Shown piece after piece: positions 17,813 to 26,030 of a stretch of DNA of 64,000 nt (position 1 is the first letter of the stretch; every line of letters begins with the position of its first letter). The translations under genes were made by a program, and so were the position numbers. This DNA is from Cohnella lupini (GTDB taxonomy: Bacteria; Bacillota; Bacilli; Paenibacillales; Paenibacillaceae), in the NCBI RefSeq assembly GCF_003386205.1, contig NZ_QRDY01000009.1:124001-188000 (forward strand). Direction: 5' to 3'. The notes below the pieces were generated by a model. The model made no database searches. It was not told the origin of the DNA and saw only the letters and a list, made by a program, of their open reading frames with translations.

Positions 17813-18526
17813 CTAGCAAATGCACGTTTTTTTCTTCTTGCCCGTTTTGCCCATCCGTTCGATTTTCTCGATATATTCGGTTGCGAGGGGTACTTTACAA
17901 GCGGTCTGCCCCATATGGACATCCACTTTACCGATTTTCCCGGCGACTTTATGAGCATTCTCGAATAGCGGAACCACATAAGCGCCGACGGCGATGACAA
18001 AAGCGTTCATCGTGTAACGCACCCGATTCCGTTCCTCGTGGATGCTTTCTTCTATGCGGAGCAACAGCGCGCGAATCTCATCCAAATCCAATTGACGGTC
18101 TTGGGTTATGGATACATAATTCGCGTACGCGCTCCACCCGCAAGTCGCGATTTGTTCTTCGGGAGACTCGATCCACTCCCTGGATAGTTCAACCGCGTAT
18201 GGACTTTCCGCTGCGATCCAAGCGACGGTATATTCAGAGATCATATACCAGCATGCTTGGGTTACCCACTCCTGAAGCATTTCTTTCGTCGCCGTCTTCG
18301 GATTCACGGTCAAACCGGCTAAATACATCGCGTCGCTGTTTCCCGTAGCGTAAAGAGCTCGTGCCAGCTCCTGGTCTTTCTTCACGTCCTTGACCAACCT
18401 CTTCATATCCCCCACGCGTACGCCAAAAATAGGCTCCAAAGCTCCATGGCGAAGAAACGTATTCTTCGTCTGCTCGTTTCCCATCTCCTCCAGCTCGACC
18501 ATGACTTCCTCTAGCGTTATCGTCAT
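17813..18526 (-). CDS. AlkD-like DNA alkylation repair protein
   Basis: The 237-residue all-helical protein contains HEAT-like repeats and FGVRVGDMKRLVKDVKKDQELA, LYATGNSDAMYLAGL and EQIATCGWSAYANYVS, all typical of the DNA alkylation repair (PF08713) family. AlkD removes bulky cationic alkyl purines. The C-terminus ends in a short Lys/Cys-rich tail. Whether the AlkD catalytic Asp/Trp set is complete cannot be judged without alignment. It is a single gene, with the GPH gene about 65 bases downstream. Confidence 0.85.
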   Translation of the reverse strand: MTITLEEVMVELEEMGNEQTKNTFLRHGALEPIFGVRVGDMKRLVKDVKKDQELARALYATGNSDAMYLAGLTVNPKTATKEMLQEWVTQACWYMISEYTVAWIAAESPYAVELSREWIESPEEQIATCGWSAYANYVSITQDRQLDLDEIRALLLRIEESIHEERNRVRYTMNAFVIAVGAYVVPLFENAHKVAGKIGKVDVHMGQTACKVPLATEYIEKIERMGKTGKKKKTCIC

Positions 18527-18675
18527 AAGCTCCTCCTTGAGGTTATGCCATTTATATTACGAATACGAATGATTTCATACTGCTTAATTCTCTCCCCGGC
18601 TCGCGGTTTCCTTTCTAACGACGATGATTCCGTACAGAACATGGGTATCGCCTCCTATTCTTATGAGCAAACAAA

Positions 18676-18716
18676 AAGTCCCGCCCGGATTCTTCGAGCG
18701 AATCCGAGCGGGACTT
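18676..18716. terminator. Terminator of the iron alcohol dehydrogenase gene
   Basis: AAGTCCCGCCCGGATTC (18676-18692) pairs with GAATCCGAGCGGGACTT (18700-18716), with one mismatch. On the minus strand a TTTTTG tail follows, so it ends the gene whose stop is at 18734. Confidence 0.85.
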
Positions 18717-18733
18717 ATTTAGTTGATGCCAGG

Positions 18734-19897
18734 TTATAGGCTGGCCGCGAGGATGCTAACGATGTCATCCTTCGCCAACTGCTTGAACGTACCGATCGAC
18801 CCGAACTGAGTCGCCTCCTCGGCCATCCGTTCCAACTGCTCGCCGTTAATGCCGAGCTCTCCGAGCGTGGCGGGAGCGCCGATGCGCGTAAAATACTCGC
18901 GAGTCGCCTCGATGCCCGCCAGCGCGATTTCGTTATCGTTTTTGCCGGCAGGATCGATTTTCCACACCCGCACCGCGTATTGCACGAACTTGCCGACCCG
19001 TTCTTTGTAGACGTGTTTCATCCAGTTCGGGAAAATAATCGCCAATCCGGCTCCGTGCGCGATATCGTAGATGGCGCTAACTTCATGCTCGATTCCGTGC
19101 GTAGCCCAATCCGTCGTTACGCCGTTGGGCAACGTTCCGTTCAATGCGTACGTCCCCGCCAGAAGTAAGTTAGCCCTTGCGTCGTAATCGCTGCCGTCGG
19201 CAAGAGCCTTCTCGCCGTTCTCGATCACCGTAAGCAGGATCGACTCCGCGAACCGCTCCTGCAGCGGAATATCCGTCGTTAAGCTAAAATATTGTTCGAA
19301 CACGTGCGACATAATATCGACAATGCCGTTAACCGTCTGGTCGACGGGCACCGAATATGTAAGTTTCGGATCGAGGATCGAAAACTTCGGATAGACGTGC
19401 TTGCTGCCCAAGGCACGCTTCTGCTTCGTTTCCCAATTGGAGATAACGGCGTTTCCGTTCATCTCGGATCCCGTTGCCGCAAGCGTCAGCACCGTTCCGA
19501 TAGGCAACGCCTCTTGAATGATCGCCTTGTGAACCGTGAAATCCCAGACGTCTCCGTCGTATAGCGCTCCTGCCGCAATCGCCTTCGCCGCGTCTAGAAC
19601 GCTGCCTCCCCCGACCGCGAGCACGAACTCGATTTTCTCGGTCCGACAGATATCGATCCCTTTGTTCACCGTCGTAAGCCTTGGATTCGGCTCGATGCCG
19701 GACAGCTCGCGCACGGTCGCTCCGATTCCGTTCAGTTGGAATAATACGTCGTCGTAAAGCCCCGACTTCTTGATGCTTCCTCCGCCATATACGAGCAAGA
19801 TCCGCTTACCGTAAGGTTTGATCAGTTCTCCTAGCTGGTTAACCTTGTCCGCTCCGAACACAAGCTTGGTCGGGTTGTACAATTCAAAAGCGTTCAT
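18734..19897 (-). CDS. Iron-containing alcohol dehydrogenase (YugJ/YugK-like)
   Basis: The 387-residue protein has the group III Fe-ADH layout. The nucleotide-binding GGGS motif is in VLAVGGGSVLDAAKAIAAGA, and the metal ligands are Asp and His residues in the C-terminal helical domain (VDIMSHVFEQYF, THGIEHEVSAIYDIAHGAGLA). It probably reduces aldehydes with NAD(P)H, as butanol dehydrogenases do. The start MNAFELYN (19897) has AGGAGGG upstream; the frame to 19924 does not. It stands alone. Confidence 0.9.
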   Translation of the reverse strand: MNAFELYNPTKLVFGADKVNQLGELIKPYGKRILLVYGGGSIKKSGLYDDVLFQLNGIGATVRELSGIEPNPRLTTVNKGIDICRTEKIEFVLAVGGGSVLDAAKAIAAGALYDGDVWDFTVHKAIIQEALPIGTVLTLAATGSEMNGNAVISNWETKQKRALGSKHVYPKFSILDPKLTYSVPVDQTVNGIVDIMSHVFEQYFSLTTDIPLQERFAESILLTVIENGEKALADGSDYDARANLLLAGTYALNGTLPNGVTTDWATHGIEHEVSAIYDIAHGAGLAIIFPNWMKHVYKERVGKFVQYAVRVWKIDPAGKNDNEIALAGIEATREYFTRIGAPATLGELGINGEQLERMAEEATQFGSIGTFKQLAKDDIVSILAASL

Positions 19898-20051
19898 GCT
19901 CTTATTCCCTCCTAGGTATTTCATGATAAAGGCTCCCCCCTAGTGTACCACTCCGCGGGAAAACTAGCACATACCGAGACAAGTTCTTGCGCGCGAAGCC
20001 TCGGCCATTCTACAATAGCAGGTAATTGAAACCGGATTTGGAGCGTATGAG

Positions 20052-20912
20052 ATGAGAGATCATGATTTTACTTGGGCTGAAAATATGCTTCTGCTGGACC
20101 GCGCGAACGAGGCTTCCGACCGGGATGTTAGCTATTCATTCGCGATAGACGAGTTGCTGTGCAAGCAGGTCGGCGAAGGCGGTCAGCCGATATGCCATAT
20201 TTGGCGTCATCCGCGCGCCTTCGTAATGGGGACGAGGGATAGCCGGCTACCGGGAGCCGCGGACGCTTGTCGCTGGTTGGAATCCGAAGGCTACGAGGTG
20301 CTCGTTCGCCATTCAGGGGGAGCGGCCGTTCCGCTGGATTCGGGCGTGGTTAATCTTTCGTTGATTATGCCCGTGGCCGTCAAATCCGTTTACGGCGGGT
20401 TTCGCGACGACTTCGAGCGAATGTACGCATTGATTAGTCGGACGCTTGGCGGATTCGGCGCCACGGTTAATAGAGGAGAAGTAGAAGGCTCTTATTGCCC
20501 CGGCGATTATGATTTGCATATCGACGGCTTGAAGTTTTGCGGAATTGCCCAACGTAGGCAGGTCAAGGCCATGATTATTCAGGCTTTCGTTCTAGCGGGC
20601 GGATCGGGGATCGCCCGGGCCGAGCTGGTCAAAGCGTTCTATGACCGCGCGGGAATAGGCGCCAAGCCCGGCGCTTATCCGCTCGTCGTTCCCTCTACGA
20701 TGTCCAGTTTGGAGGAACGGCGCATTTTCGAAGATCAGGATGGTGAAGCGACTGAGAGGTTTAAGCTAGCGTTGCACCGGACCTTCGCCGACATTTCGTC
20801 GATCGCGGCTAATTCCTCCAACGATGAACTTGTGAGAGTGCGGCTACCTCATCCCGATGTTATTCGGAATGCGGCCAATCTTCTAGGATCGAGGTATCCG
20901 TTACCTCGTTAA
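20052..20912 (+). CDS. lipL: Octanoyl-[GcvH]:protein N-octanoyltransferase
   Basis: The 286-residue protein has the biotin/lipoate A/B ligase fold: WRHPRAFVMGTRDSRLP, VRHSGGAAVPLDSGVVNLSL and GDYDLHIDGLKFCGIAQRR. The nucleophile of LipL is the Cys of GSYCPGDYDL (Cys149), placed as in B. subtilis LipL (Cys150) and unlike LipM. LipL moves octanoyl or lipoyl groups from GcvH to the E2 subunits of dehydrogenase complexes. No lipM or lipA is nearby. Array C starts 38 bases after its stop codon. Confidence 0.88.
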   Translation: MRDHDFTWAENMLLLDRANEASDRDVSYSFAIDELLCKQVGEGGQPICHIWRHPRAFVMGTRDSRLPGAADACRWLESEGYEVLVRHSGGAAVPLDSGVVNLSLIMPVAVKSVYGGFRDDFERMYALISRTLGGFGATVNRGEVEGSYCPGDYDLHIDGLKFCGIAQRRQVKAMIIQAFVLAGGSGIARAELVKAFYDRAGIGAKPGAYPLVVPSTMSSLEERRIFEDQDGEATERFKLALHRTFADISSIAANSSNDELVRVRLPHPDVIRNAANLLGSRYPLPR

Positions 20913-20950
20913 TAGTGGAGCTGGGCGGAGTGGGTGGATAGAGGGAGATG

Positions 20951-21256
20951 GAGTTAGTCCGATTTCGTTACTTTCTCGGCTCCATTCGACCGCGGCGGGC
21001 GGAGATAGTCCTATTTCGTTACTATCTCGGCTCCATTCGACCGCGGCTGGTGGAGATAGTTCGATTTGGTTACTATCTCGGCTCCATTCGACCGCGGCGG
21101 GCGGAGTTAGTCCGATTTCGTTACTATCTCGGCTCGATTCGACTGCGGCGGGCGGAGATAGTCCGATTTCGTTACTATCTCGGCTCGATTCGACCGCGGC
21201 GGGCGGAGTTAGTCCGATTTCGTTACTATCTCGGCTCGATTCGACTGCGACGAGTG
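20951..21256. repeat. Array C: 51-bp tandem repeat, six units
   Basis: Units start at GAG in 20951, 21002, 21053, 21104, 21155 and 21206, exactly 51 bp apart (306 bp, the same as array B). Each has the dyad GAGATAG-N13-CTATCTC (GAGTTAG in some units), then CGGCTCSATTCGACYGCGGC. Frames are open on both strands. Across units, most differences in the forward frame change the amino acid (Arg/Leu, Pro/Leu, Ile/Leu), which does not suggest coding. Confidence 0.95.
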
Positions 21257-21274
21257 GCGCTCTCTCCACGCTGG

Positions 21275-21412
21275 GATCATAATTAGCTAACTTCCTTCGT
21301 TAATTCGCCGCTTCCTCCTCGCTGCGATCATAGTTAGCTAACTTCCTTCGCTAATTCGCCGCTTTCTCCTCGCCGCGATCATAATTAGCTAACTTCCTTC
21401 GTTAATTCGGCG
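21275..21412. repeat. Array D: 51-bp tandem repeat, about 2.7 units, inverted relative to F
   Basis: GATCATAATTAGCTAACTTC recurs at 21275, 21326 and 21377. Read on the minus strand the units contain GGCGAATTAACGAAG followed by GTTAGCTAA, the same order of blocks as array F. It lies 19 bases after array C and before the terminator shared by lipL and the ArsR-partner gene. Confidence 0.9.
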
Positions 21413-21429
21413 TTGACGCGTCCCCTCAA

Positions 21430-21480
21430 AAAAGAAACGTCCGTCATCCATGGATTTCATGGATGACGGACGTTTCTTTT
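21430..21480. terminator. Bidirectional terminator between lipL/array D and the ArsR operon
   Basis: A perfect 23-bp stem (21430-21452 with 21458-21480) with loop GATTT starts with AAAAGAAACG and ends with CGTTTCTTTT. It ends the minus-strand operon directly at its stop codon and also serves the plus strand. Confidence 0.93.
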
Positions 21481-21481
21481 C

Positions 21482-21751
21482 TTATTCGACTTCCCTCAGG
21501 AGCTTCTCGACCGACGTTAGCCTTCCCCGTATCTCCTCTAACTCGCCTAACAATCTGTCTTGACCTTCCACGACCTGCCGCTGAAGATCCATGGAGGATT
21601 CCACCAGCTTGGCGTAATGCTCGTCGCTAGCAAATTGCATTTGCTTCGTCTTGTTGCGCTGCTGAATCGTAATGCTGTAGGCCGTTATGCCGCCCAGTAA
21701 AATCATAAACGTGAAGCCCATTCCCAAATACCCGTAAAAATGCTCATCCAT
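21482..21751 (-). CDS. Small membrane protein with coiled coil, ArsR partner
   Basis: The 89-residue protein has one transmembrane segment (about residues 8-28, YLGMGFTFMILLGGITAYSI) followed by a charged helical tail rich in Gln, Glu and Arg that looks like a coiled coil (QRQVVEGQDRLLGELEEIRG). Its ATG directly follows the TGA of the ArsR gene. I do not recognise a named family. Inference: it may bind or titrate the regulator at the membrane, since the pair is tightly coupled and ends in a common terminator. Confidence 0.7.
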   Translation of the reverse strand: MDEHFYGYLGMGFTFMILLGGITAYSITIQQRNKTKQMQFASDEHYAKLVESSMDLQRQVVEGQDRLLGELEEIRGRLTSVEKLLREVE

Positions 21752-22108
21752 TCAATTATCCTCCTTCGTATGGGGAGTCTCCGGAGCGGCTTTGTCCGTT
21801 AATGTCCGGACCGCCTCCGTGATCGACTCGGGTGTTACGACATACTCGAACTCCGTCAATTCGTAATACTTCATCGCTTTGCCGTCATCGGACAGCTCCA
21901 GATTTCCCGTTATCAATCCGGCGGCTTCCAGTCTCTGCAAATGCATGTACAGTAACGGCCTGCTCATCCTTACTTCTCTCGCCAGCTCGCTTACGTACAT
22001 CCGGTTCACTCTCAAGCAAGCGACTATACGCAGACGGTGGGGATTGGCCAAGGCTTCGAACACCTGCAACCATTTGTTTCCGGGCGTTTCCATAAGCCAT
22101 TGCTCCAT
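21752..22108 (-). CDS. ArsR-family winged-helix regulator
   Basis: The protein has an ArsR-type winged helix: WLQVFEALANPHRLRIVACL then YVSELAREVRMSRPLLYMHL (recognition helix) and a short wing. No Cys metal site is seen in the recognition helix, so metal sensing is unlikely. Start is uncertain: ATG 22108 is used here; GTG 22126 would be almost leaderless relative to the promoter at 22135-22163, and ATG 22093 has GGAG at better spacing. It is followed without gap by the membrane-protein gene. Confidence 0.8.
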   Translation of the reverse strand: MEQWLMETPGNKWLQVFEALANPHRLRIVACLRVNRMYVSELAREVRMSRPLLYMHLQRLEAAGLITGNLELSDDGKAMKYYELTEFEYVVTPESITEAVRTLTDKAAPETPHTKEDN

Positions 22109-22134
22109 GTTTTTATTTTCTATCACCTGTAATA

Positions 22135-22163
22135 ATAATATTACATGTGTTAGTTATTGTAAA
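22135..22163 (-). promoter_or_regulatory. Promoter of the ArsR operon
   Basis: On the minus strand TTTACA (22163-22158) is followed after 17 bases by TATTAT (22140-22135). The expected transcription start is near 22128, very close to the possible start codons. Confidence 0.6.
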
Positions 22164-22228
22164 GTCTATATTTTTCTACACTTGACCCGAAGGCTTCCGT
22201 ATTGTTTTATTGAACATAGGTGATGCAA

Positions 22229-23062
22229 ATGATCGATCTTAACGAATTGGCCAAGCAGTTGAATAACGGTTCCCTTTCCGTGCGCGGAGTCTACAAGGCG
22301 CGATGGGAGCCGGGAGATTATATAGGGCATACCAAAGCCTACCCTACCGAGAATACCAGCTTCGTATTCGCCCTTCGGGGACAAGCCGTATTCGAGTTCG
22401 ACGGAATTTCTTACGAGCTTTCGCCGGGACGAGTCGCGCATGGTGCCAAGAACATGACCTTGAATCTAAAGGTCGGTCCTCACGGATTCGAATATATTCT
22501 TATTCACTATGCGTTAATCCCCTCATCCGGCGCGAGCGCAGGGTATTCCATGCATCACTACGCGCTAGATACTGGCGAAAACCCGATCATCGTGGAGCTG
22601 CTGCACCGATTGAATCAGACGTCGGCCACTCCCGGCAATATCGAAGCTTTCGAAGCGAAGGGGCTGTTCTACTCCATCCTCCACGAGATGCTCTCTTCCG
22701 CCCGGAGCCAATCGAATAGGGACAGCAAGCATGCCATCGAACGCGTCATCGACTATATTCATAGCCACTACATGAATTCTTTTTCCTTGAACGAGCTTGC
22801 CGGCATAGCCGGAATGGAAATAAAGCCTTTCTCGTATCACTTCAGCAAGTATTGCGGGATATTCCCGATCGATTATCTCATCCAGCAGAGGATGAAGCAC
22901 GCCAAGCAATTGCTAGCCATGAGCAGCTGCACCATTCGCGATATCTCCACCCGCGTCGGCTACTCCGATGCTCATTATTTCAGCAGATTGTTTAAGATAC
23001 ACGTCGGTTGCTCCCCGACCCTGTTCCGTCAAACGCAGGGTAATTATCCACCCTCTATTTAG
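22229..23062 (+). CDS. AraC-family regulator beside siderophore-binding gene
   Basis: The protein has an N-terminal cupin-like domain (about 1-150) and C-terminal AraC helix-turn-helix pair ending VGYSDAHYFSRLFKIHVGCSP. ATGs or a GTG at 22220, 22223 and 22229 are in one frame; 22229 is chosen because AGGTG lies six bases upstream. It directly precedes a Fur-box-controlled siderophore-binding lipoprotein, as with B. subtilis Btr and feuA, so it probably activates that gene when iron-siderophore is present. Unlike Btr it lacks a binding-protein domain. Confidence 0.83.
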   Translation: MIDLNELAKQLNNGSLSVRGVYKARWEPGDYIGHTKAYPTENTSFVFALRGQAVFEFDGISYELSPGRVAHGAKNMTLNLKVGPHGFEYILIHYALIPSSGASAGYSMHHYALDTGENPIIVELLHRLNQTSATPGNIEAFEAKGLFYSILHEMLSSARSQSNRDSKHAIERVIDYIHSHYMNSFSLNELAGIAGMEIKPFSYHFSKYCGIFPIDYLIQQRMKHAKQLLAMSSCTIRDISTRVGYSDAHYFSRLFKIHVGCSPTLFRQTQGNYPPSI

Positions 23063-23107
23063 GAATTGTCTATTTGCAAAAGGATACCTCTTGTTTATAA
23101 TTTTTAA

Positions 23108-23128
23108 TGACAATGAAAATCATTATCA
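23108..23128. promoter_or_regulatory. Fur box
   Basis: TGACAATGAAAATCATTATCA closely matches the Fur consensus GATAATGATAATCATTATC. It lies 26 bases before the ATG of the siderophore-binding lipoprotein gene, so that gene should be repressed when iron is plentiful. Confidence 0.88.
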
Positions 23129-23153
23129 ATTATAACTTGTGGAGGAAAATAGA

Positions 23154-24146
23154 ATGTTCGCTAGCAACCGCGTTTATCGAAGCCTTTCAGTAAGTATCAT
23201 CGCTATATTGTTGATCGCCATCTTCTCCGCATGCGGGAACAACAACGCATCCGAGAACTCCGCTAGCTCTCCGGCTACGGAAACGGAACAAACTAGTCCG
23301 TCATCCGAGCAAGCATCCGCTTATCCCAAGACGATCGTGCACGATAAAGGCGAAACCGTGCTGGAGGCGAAGCCGAAGACTATCGCCATTACTTACTTCC
23401 CGTTCGCCGAGCATCTCTTCGCAATCGGCGAGCAAGCCGTTGTCGGCGGAGTCGTAGGCTTAAGCTCGTTGAAAAACTTCCCCGTGTATGACCCGTTCAC
23501 GAAGGACGGAAGGATCGCCGATCTCGGCGATACGCCCAATTTAGAGAAAATTACGGCGCTTAATCCCGATGTGATCATCGCATGGCAGGATGACGAGAAA
23601 ATCTACGACCAGCTGTCCAAAATCGCTCCGACAGTCCTCATCAATCAAACCGAGAATTGGCAGGACACGATCGCCAAAGTCGCCGCTCTGATTAACGAGG
23701 AAGACAAAGCGCAGCAATATATGGACGACTATAATAACAAGCTTGTAGAGCTTGCGAGTCAAATGGACCAAACCGGCGAAAAAGGCAAAACCGCCATTTT
23801 CATGATGACGTGGGGTAAAGGATTTAACTATTACGGCGGAGAACGGATGGCGCCATACTACGAGAAGCTAGGCTTCGGCAAATTCAAAGACATGGAGGAT
23901 TGGGGCGAGCTTAGCTTGGAAAGCGTCAGCAGCGTGGATCCCGACTATATTTTCCTTGGAGAGGACTTTACGAACACCGCTGAAATGAAGGTCGAGGATC
24001 TCAAGACCAACCCCGTCTGGAACAATCTGAAGGCCGTGAAGAACGGTAAACTCTTCATCGTGGACACCGAGATCGTCGGCCCGCTGGCGATGGGCCAATT
24101 CAAAGGGTTGGAAACGATCGAAGGAATCATCAAGGACGCCAAATAA
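23154..24146 (+). CDS. Iron-siderophore ABC transporter substrate-binding lipoprotein
   Basis: The start at 23154 has GGAGG eight bases upstream. The 330-residue protein has a lipoprotein signal with lipobox ending FSAC (about residue 27), a Ser/Thr-rich linker, and a periplasmic-binding type III domain (YFPFAEHLFAIGEQAVVGGV, ALNPDVIIAWQDDEKIYDQL, YIFLGEDF). Such proteins capture ferric siderophores outside the membrane and pass them to a FecCD-type permease. No permease or ATPase gene is next to it, so it must share one encoded elsewhere. A Fur box sits in its promoter. Confidence 0.9.
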   Translation: MFASNRVYRSLSVSIIAILLIAIFSACGNNNASENSASSPATETEQTSPSSEQASAYPKTIVHDKGETVLEAKPKTIAITYFPFAEHLFAIGEQAVVGGVVGLSSLKNFPVYDPFTKDGRIADLGDTPNLEKITALNPDVIIAWQDDEKIYDQLSKIAPTVLINQTENWQDTIAKVAALINEEDKAQQYMDDYNNKLVELASQMDQTGEKGKTAIFMMTWGKGFNYYGGERMAPYYEKLGFGKFKDMEDWGELSLESVSSVDPDYIFLGEDFTNTAEMKVEDLKTNPVWNNLKAVKNGKLFIVDTEIVGPLAMGQFKGLETIEGIIKDAK

Positions 24147-24161
24147 CGGTTGCCGATAAAG

Positions 24162-24197
24162 AAAAGCATCTTCGCCTAAACAGGCAAAGATGCTTTT
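24162..24197. terminator. Bidirectional terminator between binding lipoprotein and exporter genes
   Basis: AAAAGCATCTTcGCCT pairs with AGGCaAAGATGCTTTTT around a loop of four bases. The stop codon of the exporter gene on the minus strand (24176) lies within the hairpin. Confidence 0.88.
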
Positions 24198-25933
24198 TCT
24201 CCTTTTTGCAGCTGATACATCTTGAAGTAGCGTCCCCCGAGCGCCATCAATTGATCGTGATTGCCACGTTCGACGATCTCTCCTCGATGGAGCACGAGAA
24301 TCTGGTTCGCATCCCTGATCGTGGAGAGCCTATGCGCGATGATTAACGTCGTCCGGCCTTCGCTGACGACCTTGAGCGCCTGCTGGATTAAGCCTTCCGT
24401 CTCGCTGTCGATGCTGGCCGTCGCCTCGTCGAGAATGAGGATGGACGGATCGAACGCAAGAGCCCTTGCGAAGGAGATGAGTTGACGTTGACCGGAAGAT
24501 AACGTGCTTCCCCTCTCCACCACCTGCTCGTCGTAACCATTCGGAAGCTGCTCGATGAAGGCTGAGGCTCCGACGTCGCTTAACGCTTTTTTCACCTGCT
24601 CCAGCGAAATGTCTTTGTTATACAAGCTTACGTTAAATTTGATATCGCCGGCGAAGAGATAAGGATCCTGAAGGACGATGCCCATATGCTTGCGCAGCGC
24701 CTGCTTGGATATTGTCCGAATGTCCGTTCCGTCCACGGTGATGCTGCCACTTCCAGGTTCGTAGAAGCCGAGCAGCAAGTTGATGATCGAGCTTTTGCCC
24801 GAGCCCGTATGGCCGACCAGCGCCACCGTCTCTCCCTTGCGCGCTTCGAAGTTGATGCCCTTCAAGACGTTGTCCCCATCATTGTAGGCGAACGTGACGT
24901 CGTCGAACTTCACGATACCTTCAGGACGCTTCACCTTATCCGCTTCTTCGACTTCCTTGCCTTCCAAATCAAGAATAACGAATACTTTCTCCGCGGACAC
25001 GAAAGCTCTCTGCGCGTTCGTGAGCTGATCGAAGATCCCGATTATGGGATTGAAGATACGCCCTAAATAATCGATGAAGGCATAGAAAACTCCGAAAGAG
25101 ATCGAAGCTTCGAGCAACGACTGGTTACCGAAGTACCAGATAACGTAAGCCGTGACCAGACTTCCTATCGTTCCTACGATATTGCGGGAAGACAAGGAGA
25201 ATACGCGGAATTGCTTCACTTGGTTTACGTAGCGATCTTCATTGAGGACACCGAACTCCTCTAATGTCACCTTCTCCCGACGGAACGCCTGAATAATCGG
25301 CATAACCACAATGGATTCATTGATCATGGCGTTCATGTCGCTAAGCCGTGCGCGCATGACGGCGATGTACTTCTTCGAGTACTTCAGATGGACGTACATG
25401 ATAATTGCGAACAATGGCGGCAGAACTAGCACATAAGAAGCCAAGCGCGCATCCAAAATGAACAAAGCGACGAATATGCCCGCCAACTGAATGAAGCTCA
25501 CGATAAAGGTCGCCATGAAGCTCATGAACAAGTCTCGAATCGCCTCGGTGTCGTTCGCTATGCGCGAGACGACCTGACCGATCGGCGTATTGTCGAAGTA
25601 ACGCAGCGGAATTCGCTGGATGTGCCGCATCAAGTCCATCCGCATGTTCTTGATGATCTGTAAAGCCGTCGATTGCAGCGTATACGATTGCGTGAAGTTA
25701 CTCACTCCGGCTATCAGCAGCAGCCCGATATAGATCGCGAGCAATGTGAACACCGGCGCAAGGTTTCCCGTATCGGGCGTTAAATGCTTATCGATAATGG
25801 TCTTGATAATGAACGGACCGCCGAGCTCGGCTCCTACCGCGCAGCACAACACGAGCAACGAGCCGAGGATTCTGTATTTGTAGACGAGCGCGTAGGCGAG
25901 AAGCCTTCGCGCCGTGGTTGGTTGGGGCTTCAT
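24176..25933 (-). CDS. yheH: ABC exporter half, canonical ATPase site (YheH-like)
   Basis: The 585-residue protein has six transmembrane segments (about 20-330) and a C-terminal nucleotide-binding domain. Walker A is GHTGSGKSS, the signature is LSSGQRQLISFARA and Walker B is ILILDEATASID with the catalytic Glu. Start at MKPQPTTARR (25933) has AAGGAGG upstream. It follows the TTG-initiated exporter gene at 26031-27773 on the same strand with about 100 bases between, as yheI-yheH in B. subtilis (also called bmrCD), a heterodimeric multidrug exporter. Both subunits together would form one drug pump. Confidence 0.87.
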   Translation of the reverse strand: MKPQPTTARRLLAYALVYKYRILGSLLVLCCAVGAELGGPFIIKTIIDKHLTPDTGNLAPVFTLLAIYIGLLLIAGVSNFTQSYTLQSTALQIIKNMRMDLMRHIQRIPLRYFDNTPIGQVVSRIANDTEAIRDLFMSFMATFIVSFIQLAGIFVALFILDARLASYVLVLPPLFAIIMYVHLKYSKKYIAVMRARLSDMNAMINESIVVMPIIQAFRREKVTLEEFGVLNEDRYVNQVKQFRVFSLSSRNIVGTIGSLVTAYVIWYFGNQSLLEASISFGVFYAFIDYLGRIFNPIIGIFDQLTNAQRAFVSAEKVFVILDLEGKEVEEADKVKRPEGIVKFDDVTFAYNDGDNVLKGINFEARKGETVALVGHTGSGKSSIINLLLGFYEPGSGSITVDGTDIRTISKQALRKHMGIVLQDPYLFAGDIKFNVSLYNKDISLEQVKKALSDVGASAFIEQLPNGYDEQVVERGSTLSSGQRQLISFARALAFDPSILILDEATASIDSETEGLIQQALKVVSEGRTTLIIAHRLSTIRDANQILVLHRGEIVERGNHDQLMALGGRYFKMYQLQKGEKASLPV

Positions 25934-26030
25934 GTCGATCGATAGCCTCCTTCTATAGAGTGACATCCGCCCTAGTCACCTTCGGTGAAAGGGAACGGTT
26001 GCATCGTGGCGGGCAGCTTGCTCGCTAACC

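Noticed and set aside
20901..21286. Open frames on both strands over array C
   Set aside because: Repeat-derived, without ribosome sites; unit differences are mostly non-synonymous.
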